Of a DNA stretch of 64,000 nucleotides, positions 44,094 through 52,821 are shown piece after piece (the stretch's first letter is position 1; each line of letters opens with the position of its first letter). Position numbers and translations under genes: made by a program. The notes beneath the pieces are model-generated. The model was not told the origin of the DNA. It did not search any database and saw only the letters and a list, made by a program, of their open reading frames with translations. Origin of the DNA: Deltaproteobacteria bacterium UBA4427 (GTDB taxonomy: Bacteria; Myxococcota_A; UBA9160; UBA4427); the NCBI GenBank assembly GCA_002390675.1, contig DGPZ01000181.1:16753-80752 (forward strand), given 5' to 3'.

Positions 44094-45488
44094 CTACTTA
44101 GCCGAATCCAAAGCCTTGGCACGCGCCAAATCTCCCGCCACATATCGCGCACCAATCAGGCAGAGTATCGCAGAGAGTACCGGGACGACTGTCGGAAAGA
44201 GCAATGCATAACGCAGTGCATGTTCGCCGAATTCAGGCTTCAGATTGTCTGCGATCATGCCAACAACCATGGGTCCGCCGGCGAGTCCAATCAATGTACT
44301 GATAAAGGTGGAAACCGCTGCCGCGAATGCGCGCATCCGTAAAGGCGCGACACCCTGAGTGGTCGACATGAAGGGGGCTGTAAAGAGGCCGCCGACAACC
44401 GAGCCCGCAATACTGATTAAGAGCGCCACGGGCATCGTCTCGAATAGCGTTCCCGCGAATATACTTGGCAGGGTCACCATGTCAGATTCCGGCCAGAGCA
44501 GGAATGCTACGAGAATGGGAACACTGACGAGTTGTCCGAAGGCGGGAACCCAAAGAAGAAAGCGCTTATCCCGCCGAGCCAACTTGTCCGCCAGATAGCC
44601 GCCCATAAATATGCCAAACATCGAAGGCACTGGGCTCGTCAAGAAATACCACGTACCCGCATGAAACTGCGACATATCATAGGTCCGCACCAGGAAGGCC
44701 GGTTCCCACAAATTTCGCCCCATCGACGCAAAAAGAGAAAACCCATTCGCGCCCAAGATCAAGAGATAGGTACGCGTTCCGAAGAGCGCCCGCAGGCTCG
44801 GCCAAAATGCGCTTGTCTCGACTGCCTCTCGTCCTTCACTGCCTCCCCGTTCAGGCTCTCTCACTGTTAGTCGGTAGATAAGAGCAAGCAAGATTCCGGG
44901 CACCCCGGCTGCGATAAACGCGGTACGCCAACCCCAGATGTCGTGAATCCAGCCGCCCAAGACCATGCCTAGGCCCATTCCTACGACCGCCCCGATCGAA
45001 ATAACCGACATACCTTTCGCGCGGCGCTCGGGAGGCAGGTAGTCGGAAATCATCGAGATGCTTGGCGAAGTCGCTCCTGCTTCGCCAACCCCGACCCCCA
45101 TGCGCATCAAGCCGAGCTGAAAGTGCGTACCCACGAAGCCGGTCGCAACAGTGAATAGACTCCACAAAAAGAGCGCCGCCGAGACGATATTGCGTCGCAC
45201 TCCCGTTGTGTCCGCATAACGCCCGATCGGCAAAACCAAAATCGAGTAGACCACAGCAAATGCGGGTCCTAGCAAAAAGCCCATCTGGGTATCGCTCAGT
45301 CCAAATTCGCTTTTGATGGGATCAACGAGAATAGAAAGGATCGTTCGGTCGACATTGCTGAAGATCATTGTCAGCAAAACCATTCCCAGGACGTACCGGG
45401 TATAAAGCGGTGTCGCGGGCCCCGCAGAACGCGCTTGGCCTCTAACCGGTGTATTCCCTTCAGACGGCGAGTCAGTATGGGGCGCCAA
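44094..45488 (-). CDS. MFS transporter
   Basis: The 464-aa protein has twelve expected membrane helices and the MFS loop motif near G-R-Y-A-D-T-T-G-V-R-R-N after helix 2 and L-A-D-K-L-A-R-R-D-K-R after helix 8. The TTG start at 45488 has AAGGAG 5-6 bases upstream. It faces the catabolic module tail to tail. It most resembles aromatic-acid or organic-acid symporters (spinster-like MFS), so it may import the module's substrate. Confidence 0.82.
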   Translation of the reverse strand: MAPHTDSPSEGNTPVRGQARSAGPATPLYTRYVLGMVLLTMIFSNVDRTILSILVDPIKSEFGLSDTQMGFLLGPAFAVVYSILVLPIGRYADTTGVRRNIVSAALFLWSLFTVATGFVGTHFQLGLMRMGVGVGEAGATSPSISMISDYLPPERRAKGMSVISIGAVVGMGLGMVLGGWIHDIWGWRTAFIAAGVPGILLALIYRLTVREPERGGSEGREAVETSAFWPSLRALFGTRTYLLILGANGFSLFASMGRNLWEPAFLVRTYDMSQFHAGTWYFLTSPVPSMFGIFMGGYLADKLARRDKRFLLWVPAFGQLVSVPILVAFLLWPESDMVTLPSIFAGTLFETMPVALLISIAGSVVGGLFTAPFMSTTQGVAPLRMRAFAAAVSTFISTLIGLAGGPMVVGMIADNLKPEFGEHALRYALLFPTVVPVLSAILCLIGARYVAGDLARAKALDSAK

Positions 45489-45934
45489 GATTTCTCCTTA
45501 GGTGGACTTCGAGCCAAGCCGCCGCCAAGAAGCGAGGCTATGAAACTTCGACGTTAACCCAATAGGCGCGCGCTGAAAGCCGTCCTCCAAGTCAGAGCTG
45601 CGGGGGCACTGGCTTGATATTCCATCTTACGTTGGCGTGCAGGGCACCCGGGGCCCCGGCGTGCCGCATCGCCCTTTCGAATTAAACGAAGGCTCCCGCT
45701 CTGAAGCACCCGGGGTCGACTCACGTCGCCACGTCAGATTGCATCGTGTCCTTCACACGTTTTGCTAGGCCCTGCGAAACTTAGATGCCGCTCACGCGGA
45801 TTCCTCTTCAACTCGCAGCGCGCCAGGGATTCCCGACCAGCCTGATCACGAACTCACCCGATATGCCATCCCTTCTGGGATAGGGCCGATTCACTTTCGC
45901 TTCTGAGACGCTTTTATCTCGTTCAAAGCCCCTG
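45489..45934. other. intergenic region with GC palindrome
   Basis: This 446-bp region has no convincing gene. It contains a strong GC palindrome (listed separately) and a small hairpin ATCCC-TTCT-GGGAT (45868-45881) shortly after the acyl-CoA dehydrogenase stop on the minus strand. No T-run follows that hairpin, so termination is uncertain. The MFS promoter must lie on the left side. Confidence 0.4.
45644..45664. repeat. GC-rich palindrome between MFS and acyl-CoA dehydrogenase
   Basis: A perfect 12-bp core CCGGGGCCCCGG (45648-45659) is flanked by GCAC (45644-45647) and GTGC (45661-45664) with one extra C. It could be an operator for the MFS gene, whose start is about 155 bp away, or a structured mRNA element. 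No T-run is present on either side. Confidence 0.35.
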
Positions 45935-47125
45935 TTACTTGAGGTCGTGTCGCGTGTAGTCGAGCAGACCGCGCGCGATGATCAGGCGCTGGATCTCGCC
46001 GGTACCTTCGTAGATGTCCGTGATGCGGCTATCGCGCATCCACTTCTCGAGCAGCAACTCTCGGGAGATGCCGACGGATCCGAGGATCTCGATGCATCCC
46101 TGAGTGATCTGGCGAACGGCGGAGCCCGCGTGCGCCTTGCAGATTGAGGACTCAAGATTGTTAGGCAATCCCTTGCCAGCGAGCCAACCACATTGGAGCG
46201 TCGTCAACTTTGAGGCATCAAAGAGCGCCTCCAGTCGCATAAACTTCTCCGCTGCCGCCGAGAGTCGTCCGAGGCCACCGGGCCCGGCGGTGTAGTCGAT
46301 TGTGATGCCGGCTTCCTCGAGTTCATCCCGAGTGAAATCGATCGCGGCTTCGGCGATGCCAAGGCCCATGGCGGCCGTGAGCGGGCGCGTCATGTTGAAC
46401 GTCTTCATGACACCACGGAAGCCACCAGAGCTCGCCTTCGGAATCGACTCATCCAGCCCGAGAAGATTCTCTCGCGGGATGCGACAATCGGTGAACACGT
46501 AGGCTGCCGTGTCGTCGGCGCGGATCCCGAGCTTCTTTTCCTTGTGCGGAACGTTGAAGCCAGGAGTGCCCTTTTCGACCAAGAAGGACTTAATGCCTGC
46601 CCGGCCCGCGGCCTTGTCGATCGTCGCCCACATCACCACGCCCGTGGCACGAATGCCGGTCGTCACAAAAATTTTCTCGCCGTTGATGATCCATTCGTTC
46701 GTGTCTTCGTCGAGAACCGCCGTCGTCGACACACGCGAGGGATCCGAACCGCAACCCGGCTCGGTGATCGCCATAGAGAGGAGCATCTCGCCAAATTTGG
46801 CTTTCTGCTCTTCGGTTCCGGCTGCAGCAAGCGCCGCGTTTCCGAGACCACCGCGCATCGAGCGGCGGAGTCGAACTGAGTAATCACCCCAATTCTGGCC
46901 CATGCACTGGAGCAGCATCATCACGACACCCTGGGTGTCGTCGTCGCCCACTTCAGGCAACTCGGGATAGTCCTTAAAGAACTGATCCGCTTCCGGAAGC
47001 ACGTCCGGAATCATTTCGGATTCGTTCTCGTCGAACTCCCGCGCATACTGGCGGCAGATCACGCCTTCCGCACGAGTGCGGCCAAGATGTGCCTTGTCTG
47101 TTTCAGTAAGTCGAAAATCGATCAT
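45935..47125 (-). CDS. acyl-CoA dehydrogenase
   Basis: The 396-aa flavoprotein has the substrate/FAD loop A-I-T-E-P-G-C-G-S-D near residue 116, T-G-I-R-A-T beta-domain features, and the C-terminal catalytic region D-I-Y-E-G-T-G-E-I-Q-R with the base Glu. I chose ATG 47125, which has GGAG six bases before it; a TTG five codons earlier is possible. It is the last gene of an HxlR-dehydrogenase operon. The N-terminal 70 residues are unusual (many acidic residues). Confidence 0.88.
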   Translation of the reverse strand: MIDFRLTETDKAHLGRTRAEGVICRQYAREFDENESEMIPDVLPEADQFFKDYPELPEVGDDDTQGVVMMLLQCMGQNWGDYSVRLRRSMRGGLGNAALAAAGTEEQKAKFGEMLLSMAITEPGCGSDPSRVSTTAVLDEDTNEWIINGEKIFVTTGIRATGVVMWATIDKAAGRAGIKSFLVEKGTPGFNVPHKEKKLGIRADDTAAYVFTDCRIPRENLLGLDESIPKASSGGFRGVMKTFNMTRPLTAAMGLGIAEAAIDFTRDELEEAGITIDYTAGPGGLGRLSAAAEKFMRLEALFDASKLTTLQCGWLAGKGLPNNLESSICKAHAGSAVRQITQGCIEILGSVGISRELLLEKWMRDSRITDIYEGTGEIQRLIIARGLLDYTRHDLK

Positions 47126-47191
47126 GGATTTCTCCAGCAAAGCGCATTCATTTCACGCGATGCATAGTTTTGTTAGTCCGAGGGCACTCGA

Positions 47192-48286
47192 CTAGAGCGC
47201 GACCATTCCTTCGAGAACACCGAGGGTTCGCGCATTACGGAACCACATCTCGACCGGATGCTCACGAATGAAGCCGTGACCACCTAGCACCTGAACGCCA
47301 TTATCAGCGATCCACATGCTCTTCTCAGCCGCGTAGGAGCGTGCCTGCCAAGCCGCCTTTGTCGCGTCTTCTCCGTGCTCTAAGAAGCTCGCCGCCTGCC
47401 AGACCAGCTGGCGAAGCGCCTGCACTTCGATCTGCATCTCCGCAAGACGGAAAGCGATCGACTGCTTCTTAGAAATCGGCTCATCGAACGCCACGCGATC
47501 CTTCGTATAAGGCACGCAGTATTCGAGAACCGCGCGGGATACGCCAAGCATCACAGCCGACAGACCTGCGCGAGAGGAATCGATGATCTGCTGAACGTCT
47601 GCGCCTTCGGCACCTCCGAGCAAAGCTTCGGGTCCAACTTCAACCCGCTCGAGCTCAAGACCCGTTGTCGTCAGAGCATGCAGCCCCATCTTTCGTTCAA
47701 CATCTCCGACAGTGAGGCCCGCGGCATCCCTCGGGACAATGAAGACAGCAACGTCATCGCCGAGCTGTGCGGTCACGAGGAAGTGGCTCGCGCGATCACC
47801 GAAGACCACGAAGGTCTTGCGTCCCGAAAGGATGAAGGACTCACCCTTCTGCTCTGCCGTAGTCCGCGGGCGCGCCGCATCCGAAAGCGAAGCCGGTTCG
47901 TTCATAGCGAGAGCGCCTGTAGCAAAGGACTCGCCGCAGAAGAGCGGCAGGATCGCCGCCTTCTGCTCGTCGGTTCCATGATCGAGCACGGCGTTAGCAA
48001 AAAGCGAAGGCGCGAGCGCCGCCATAGCCAGCGCCGCATCTCCATGCGCCAACTCTTCGAGCAGGATCACGTTGGTGACCGGGGACCGTTCTTCCCCTGC
48101 GCCGCCGAAGCTCTCTGGAATCTGTGTGCTCGTAAGCCCGAGGCTCCAAACCGTATCGAGGAAATCGGCCGGGATCTCCGCCGATTCGTCGCACTCACGT
48201 GCGATCGGTCGCATCGCTTCCGCGGCGAATTCACGCATCGCGTCGCCTACGAGCTCCTGGTCTTCTGTCATGCCAAATGAGATCAC
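47192..48286 (-). CDS. acyl-CoA dehydrogenase, divergent paralogue
   Basis: This 364-aa ACAD has the loop L-A-M-N-E-P-A-S near residue 120, where the usual T-E-x-x-x-G-S is only partly kept, and ends with V-L-G-G-H-G-F-I-R-E-H-P-V-E and T-L-G-V-L-E-G, where E replaces the Y-E-G-T catalytic context. The GTG at 48286 follows AGGAG by 7 bases, better than the upstream in-frame start. Paired with the neighbouring ACAD it may form a two-subunit enzyme, as in steroid-degrading FadE pairs; that is inference. Confidence 0.8.
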   Translation of the reverse strand: MISFGMTEDQELVGDAMREFAAEAMRPIARECDESAEIPADFLDTVWSLGLTSTQIPESFGGAGEERSPVTNVILLEELAHGDAALAMAALAPSLFANAVLDHGTDEQKAAILPLFCGESFATGALAMNEPASLSDAARPRTTAEQKGESFILSGRKTFVVFGDRASHFLVTAQLGDDVAVFIVPRDAAGLTVGDVERKMGLHALTTTGLELERVEVGPEALLGGAEGADVQQIIDSSRAGLSAVMLGVSRAVLEYCVPYTKDRVAFDEPISKKQSIAFRLAEMQIEVQALRQLVWQAASFLEHGEDATKAAWQARSYAAEKSMWIADNGVQVLGGHGFIREHPVEMWFRNARTLGVLEGMVAL

Positions 48287-48340
48287 TTCGTGTCTCCTGA
48301 TTAGGAGCAGCACCGGGGGGTCGGCGCGACTCGTTTTGTA

Positions 48341-49147
48341 TTAGTCGTTGGTCTTTAACGGGTCTACGGAGGACGACTCGTCCTCCCTATCCCGAACGAG
48401 ATGCGCACGCCCACCAGCGATCTGGAAGAAGAACTCATCCATCGCTTGTGGCCCGCCTTCTTTGTGAAGCAACCCAGCCTTCACCGCTTCCTTCGCGTTG
48501 AGAATGCCGAGAGCTACGCCACACCAGTCACGTGTCGACGCCGTGTACCGAACGTCTGCACCCTCAGCGAATTCCGCGGAGACCGAGCACTCTCCGTCAT
48601 CGATCGCGACCGTCCAAACGCCGCCGCCCTCGCCTGTTAGGCGAATCTCGAAGACGACATGTGCACCGCGGGCTTTGTCCTCGCGCAGTAGCTGAGGGAG
48701 CGCTTCGAGAACGGAAAGTGGAGAAGTTTCGGTGAACCGTGTGGGATCGACATCGAGGGCGTTGATCCCCTCGCGGACCCACCATCTCGCGATCGAGGCG
48801 ATGATTGGCGAGAGCGTTCGTCCTTTATCGCTCGCGCGATAGATCGATCGGTTGCCCTTCTGTTCGGTTTCCACGAAGCCGTCCGAGCGGAGTTGCCGCA
48901 ACCGGCTCGAAAGAACCTTTGGCGCGATCCCGGTCCGAACCCGGAGCTCTTGGAAGCCCTTTGGACCGACGAGGAGCTGGCGCACGATTACCAGGCTCCA
49001 TCGATCGCCGATCACGTCGAGGGCACGCGCGACTGGATCGAAGATCTGAGCGGGCCTGAGGATCTCGCCACGGCGAGACCCAGGCGAAATCGCCCCAGCG
49101 GGTTCAGTCGAATCGAGATCGTCGTCGCGGATCAGTTCCGTCATCAT
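48341..49147 (-). CDS. HxlR-type regulator fused to SCP2-like domain
   Basis: The 268-aa protein has a winged-helix HxlR domain at about residues 35-125 (A-L-D-V-I-G-D-R-W-S-L-V-I-V-R-Q-L-L-x-G-P-K-G-F). A C-terminal alpha/beta domain of about 110 residues follows, containing D-V-R-Y-T-A and A-M-D-E-F-F, like sterol-carrier-protein-2 folds. An SCP2 pocket could bind a lipid or acyl-CoA ligand and control the two downstream dehydrogenases. The start ATG (two in a row) lies 3 bp from a palindrome; there is no Shine-Dalgarno, so translation could be leaderless. Confidence 0.75.
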   Translation of the reverse strand: MMTELIRDDDLDSTEPAGAISPGSRRGEILRPAQIFDPVARALDVIGDRWSLVIVRQLLVGPKGFQELRVRTGIAPKVLSSRLRQLRSDGFVETEQKGNRSIYRASDKGRTLSPIIASIARWWVREGINALDVDPTRFTETSPLSVLEALPQLLREDKARGAHVVFEIRLTGEGGGVWTVAIDDGECSVSAEFAEGADVRYTASTRDWCGVALGILNAKEAVKAGLLHKEGGPQAMDEFFFQIAGGRAHLVRDREDESSSVDPLKTND

Positions 49148-49150
49148 ATC

Positions 49151-49167
49151 AGTATCTAATAGATACT
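49151..49167 (-). promoter_or_regulatory. 17-bp palindrome at HxlR gene start
   Basis: AGTATCT-AAT-AGATACT is a perfect inverted repeat three bases upstream of the HxlR start codon. HxlR/DUF24 regulators such as YodB bind inverted repeats built from AGTA/TACT, so this is probably the autoregulatory operator. Its position over the translation start region would block transcription start or early elongation. Confidence 0.6.
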
Positions 49168-49280
49168 TACTATGATTGCCACAAAAAACTCAAAGTCATG
49201 CCAAAATGATCCCGATGCGAATCTAGGGCGCCTTAACCGTTGCCCCGCCAGCCGCCCGCGATAGGATCCGCGTGTCCGCC

Positions 49281-49704
49281 GAAGGCGACCAGAAGATCGC
49301 CGGTGAACAAGCATCGTTCACGGGAGGAAAGTCCGGGCTCCACAGGACAGGGAGGTCGCTAACAGCGACCCGAGGAAACTCGAGGGAAAGCGCAGCAGAA
49401 ATCACACCGCCGATGGCCCGCTCTTGGACTCGCTCTAAGGATGGGCACAGGTAAGGTTGAAATCGTGGGGTAAGAGCCCACGCGCGACAGCCGGGTGACC
49501 GGCGGCGAGGCAAGCCCCTCCCGGAGCAAGCTCGAATAGGGACATCGTTTAGGGCTGTCCGCCCGATCACCAAGACGCAAGTCTTGGCGCGGTGTCCGGG
49601 TGAGAGTGCTTGAGCCGACTAGCAATGGTCGGCCTAGAGGAATGATCTTCACCCTCCCCCGGCAACGGGGAGAGGGAACAAAACCCGGCTTATAGGCCGC
49701 TCCG
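49281..49704 (+). ncRNA. rnpB: RNase P RNA
   Basis: The catalytic RNA of RNase P, which trims tRNA 5' leaders. Diagnostic segments in order are G-A-A-G-G-C-G-A-C-C-A-G at the 5' end, G-A-G-G-A-A-A-G-T-C-C-G-G-G-C-T-C-C (about 49323-49340), the A-C-A-G-A-A region, G-G-T-A-A-G-A-G, the tail G-A-G-G-A-A-T-G-A-T-C and A-A-A-A-C-C-C-G-G-C-T-T-A-T near 49680-49693. Exact ends are estimated from helix P1 and could shift by several bases. It lies between the HxlR gene and the NAGS gene. Confidence 0.93.
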
Positions 49705-49806
49705 AATTCGACTTCGCTTGAATTCGGACCTCTGGGAGGAAGCCTTCGGGTCATCCCCAGAGCGCTTCGACGGACATCGGAGTCCGCGCACGTACGCAAC
49801 TGCGAT

Positions 49807-50937
49807 TCAATCGACCAGATTGATTCGCAAACAGCGCACGTGCGCGCGTCGCTCCGGATCGTAGGCATCCCATTTGTCAGCGGGGACCTGGGACGGGTCC
49901 ACGCGCTCAAAGCCGTGACGCTCGAAGAACCCTTCAACACGTTCCGACGTGGTACAGCTAAATAGATAATCGAGCCCGGCCGCTCGCGACTCTTCGATCG
50001 CATAACGTACGATCTGCGCACCCGCGCCCTCGCCGACGTAGCGAGTCAACGCGAAGAGTGACACCAGCTCAGCGGCATTCGCGCCGGTATGCGGCAGGAT
50101 GGCGCCGATTCCGGCCAAATAGCGCCCTTCGATAAACACGCCGACCCCATGGGCCAGCACGGAATCCCGTGCCTGCTGATCCCGTGGCGCCAGGAAGCCA
50201 TCCACTTCGCCCCGCTCGATCAGATCATTCGCAAAATCATAGTCATCAATCGCAAGCGGTCTAACCTCTGCATAACGATCTCGGGTGAAGAACGTCCCCG
50301 CCCCCGCATACGTGAAGAGTTCCTCGGCAAGCTGCCCTGGCGCACAGACGTTCACCGAAGGAATACCGCCCTCAATCATATCGCGGATAGCCGCGAGGAT
50401 GGCCGCACAGCCTGGACGCACACGGCGTTGCGTAAGCGATTCATCCTCGCCGGCATTGCGTGCAAGCAGCGGCTCCAAATGAGCAAGGTCGATGACCGAC
50501 ACGCGTGCGGCGTCACCGAGCCTCTCGACTGGCGGTAACGACTGCACCCAAACGACCTTCGCGAGCCGTAGGGTGAGCGCGATCCGGCGACACTCTTCTT
50601 CGAATCGCTCTTCTGCGATTAGCAGGCCACCGCATCCGCGGTCACGCAGATCCCGCCAAAGAGCTGGCGCGAAACCGGAATCCGAGGCCTCCGTCGCTGC
50701 CGAAATTCCAACCGCCGAAAAGAGTGTATGGCTGGGACTCAGCAGGACGACACGCGAGCCGTTGGCCGTCAGTTCCTGGATGACATCCACAAGAGGCTCG
50801 ACCTCCGCGCGTTCAGAGACCGACACGTCGGCAGGCCAGGCGATTCCGATCGAGCGGCCGCGAAACTCCCCGAGATAGAACTCGCGCTCGCTGAAGGTAC
50901 GAACCGATTGCGTCATAACCGCAGGAGTGTGACCCAT
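49807..50937 (-). CDS. N-acetylglutamate synthase-like protein (degenerate kinase fold + GNAT)
   Basis: The 376-aa protein has an N-terminal amino-acid-kinase-like domain (about 1-230) lacking the usual K-x-G-G nucleotide loop, then a GNAT acetyltransferase domain (about 240-376; A-E-L-V-S-L-F-A-L-T-R-Y-V-G-E-G-A-G for acetyl-CoA). The linker F-F-T-R-D-R-Y-A-E-V-R-P is typical of ArgA. ATG at 50937 has AGGAG seven bases upstream. It would start arginine synthesis from glutamate and acetyl-CoA. At 376 aa it is shorter than E. coli ArgA (about 440). Confidence 0.7.
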   Translation of the reverse strand: MGHTPAVMTQSVRTFSEREFYLGEFRGRSIGIAWPADVSVSERAEVEPLVDVIQELTANGSRVVLLSPSHTLFSAVGISAATEASDSGFAPALWRDLRDRGCGGLLIAEERFEEECRRIALTLRLAKVVWVQSLPPVERLGDAARVSVIDLAHLEPLLARNAGEDESLTQRRVRPGCAAILAAIRDMIEGGIPSVNVCAPGQLAEELFTYAGAGTFFTRDRYAEVRPLAIDDYDFANDLIERGEVDGFLAPRDQQARDSVLAHGVGVFIEGRYLAGIGAILPHTGANAAELVSLFALTRYVGEGAGAQIVRYAIEESRAAGLDYLFSCTTSERVEGFFERHGFERVDPSQVPADKWDAYDPERRAHVRCLRINLVD

Positions 50938-51045
50938 TTTCACGCTCCTGCACCCCAGAAAGCGACGCGAATACTGACTTCGTCGATCAAAGCCCCCGCA
51001 AGACACGGGCTCCGGGGCGCCTGGATGGGTTATCGTGCGGCTTCG

Positions 51046-52821
51046 ATGGATTGGCAGATCATCTTCACGCTCGCCCTCGTCGCGCTCGCGCTGACGGCCA
51101 TGGTCCGCGAACTCGCGGCGCCTGACCTCGTATTGATGGGGACACTTATCTGCTTCGGCGCCACCGGCGTCCTCAGCCCGATCGATACCTTCTCGGGATT
51201 CGCCAATCCCGTCGTCGCCGCGATAGGCGCCCTTTTTATAATTTCCGCCGCGCTGCGAGAAACCGGGGCCCTCGAAATGACCCTGGGACGCGTGCTCGGC
51301 CGATTCACTGGCACGAGACGCTCGATGGTCCGCATGACCGTTCCGGTCGCTGCGCTCTCAGCTTTCCTTAACAACGCTCCGATCGTCGCCATGATGACAC
51401 CGACCGTGATCGACTGGGCTCGGCGAAACCAAACCGCTGGATCGAAATTCCTGATACCGCTCTCCTATGCCTCGATTCTCGGCAGCATCACCACGGTGAT
51501 CGGTACGAGCACGATCCTGACCATCGTCGGTCTCGTCGACCAAGCCGGGCTTCCGCCTTGGCGATTCTTCGAGCCCGCCCCCGTCGGCATCCTGATCGCC
51601 GCCGCCGGCCTCCTTTATTTGATCTTCATCGCGCCCTCACGGCTTCCCAATCGAATGGATGCCCCGGAAGAGCTCGACGACAGAACCCGCGAATACACCG
51701 CCGCGATGCGTGTGACCGAAGACAGCCCGCTTCACGGACAGACCGTCGAAGAGGCGAACCTGCGCAACTTGCCGGGGCTCTTCCTGGTCGAGGTCGACCG
51801 CGGCAGCCGAGTCATAACGCCGGTCTCCCCGGGTCAGCTCCTCGAGAGCGGCGACATCCTGGTCTTTGCTGGCGTCGTGTCGACGATCATAGATCTCCAA
51901 CGGACCCGTGGCCTCGAGCCCGCCGCGAAATCCGAACTGCTCACGAGCCTTCCCGGCGGGCGCAATCGCCCCATGGTCGAGGCGGTCGTCTCCGCGTCAT
52001 CGCCCTTGATCGGGCAGACAGTGAAACAGTCGAATTTCCGCTCGGTCTATGACGCCGTTGTCATTGCGGTGCATCGCAACGCAGAGCGCCTTCAGGGTAA
52101 AATCGGCGATATCCAGCTGCGCCCTGGCGATACGCTGCTGATGCAATGCGCCCCGGAATTCATGCGCCTACATCGCAATAGCCGCGACTTCTATCTGGCA
52201 AGCGAACTCGCTGGAGCCAGAAAGCCTAATTTTGAACGGGCCCGGGTTTCGCTCGGCATCCTGATTGCGATGGTCTTGGTCGTCGCTCTCGGCGGGATAC
52301 ATATATCGATCGCTGCATTCGTGGCCGTCGCGGCGCTGATCGCGACGAGTTGCATTACCCCGAGTCAGGCAAGAGAGGCCGTGGACTGGTCCGTGCTGAT
52401 CACCATCGGCTGCAGTCTCGGCATCGCAAATGCAATCTCGCAATCCGGCGCCGCCAATTTCGTTGCTGCCGGCCTCGTGGGCAGCGTCGGCGAGTTCGGG
52501 CCGATGGCCACCCTAGTCGTCATCTATGCACTCTGCGTCGTAATGGCCGAGACGCTTCATCACAACGCAGCAGTCGCCATCATGTTTCCGATCGCACTCG
52601 CTGCTTCGGAACAGCTGGGAGTCGACTCGGCTCCCTTCATCATGACCGTAGCGATCGCCTCAGCCTGCGCCTTCGCCTTCCCGATCAGCTACCAGACACA
52701 TTTGATCGTCTACGGCGCCGGCGGCTATCGCTTCCGCGATTTTCTACGCGTCGGATTGCCCCTCGACGCGATTGCGGCAGCGGTCGGGTTGACCGCGATC
52801 CCAATGCTCTGGCCCTTCTAG
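51046..52821 (+). CDS. SLC13-type permease with two RCK/TrkA-C domains
   Basis: The 591-aa protein is a divalent-anion:Na+ symporter family member: membrane helices about 1-190, two TrkA-C-like regulatory domains (about 205-385; S-P-L-H-G-Q-T-V-E-E-A and S-P-L-I-G-Q-T-V-K-Q-S), and more helices to the end. The SNT-like motifs appear as F-L-N-N-A-P and L-H-H-N-A-A. Substrates in the family include sulfate, dicarboxylates and citrate. ATG 51025 is an alternative start; neither has a strong ribosome site. Divergent from the NAGS gene. Confidence 0.82.
   Translation: MDWQIIFTLALVALALTAMVRELAAPDLVLMGTLICFGATGVLSPIDTFSGFANPVVAAIGALFIISAALRETGALEMTLGRVLGRFTGTRRSMVRMTVPVAALSAFLNNAPIVAMMTPTVIDWARRNQTAGSKFLIPLSYASILGSITTVIGTSTILTIVGLVDQAGLPPWRFFEPAPVGILIAAAGLLYLIFIAPSRLPNRMDAPEELDDRTREYTAAMRVTEDSPLHGQTVEEANLRNLPGLFLVEVDRGSRVITPVSPGQLLESGDILVFAGVVSTIIDLQRTRGLEPAAKSELLTSLPGGRNRPMVEAVVSASSPLIGQTVKQSNFRSVYDAVVIAVHRNAERLQGKIGDIQLRPGDTLLMQCAPEFMRLHRNSRDFYLASELAGARKPNFERARVSLGILIAMVLVVALGGIHISIAAFVAVAALIATSCITPSQAREAVDWSVLITIGCSLGIANAISQSGAANFVAAGLVGSVGEFGPMATLVVIYALCVVMAETLHHNAAVAIMFPIALAASEQLGVDSAPFIMTVAIASACAFAFPISYQTHLIVYGAGGYRFRDFLRVGLPLDAIAAAVGLTAIPMLWPF

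Noticed and set aside
47678..48280. 200-codon plus-strand open frame opposite the second acyl-CoA dehydrogenase
   Set aside because: The minus strand encodes a recognisable ACAD with an AGGAG ribosome site.
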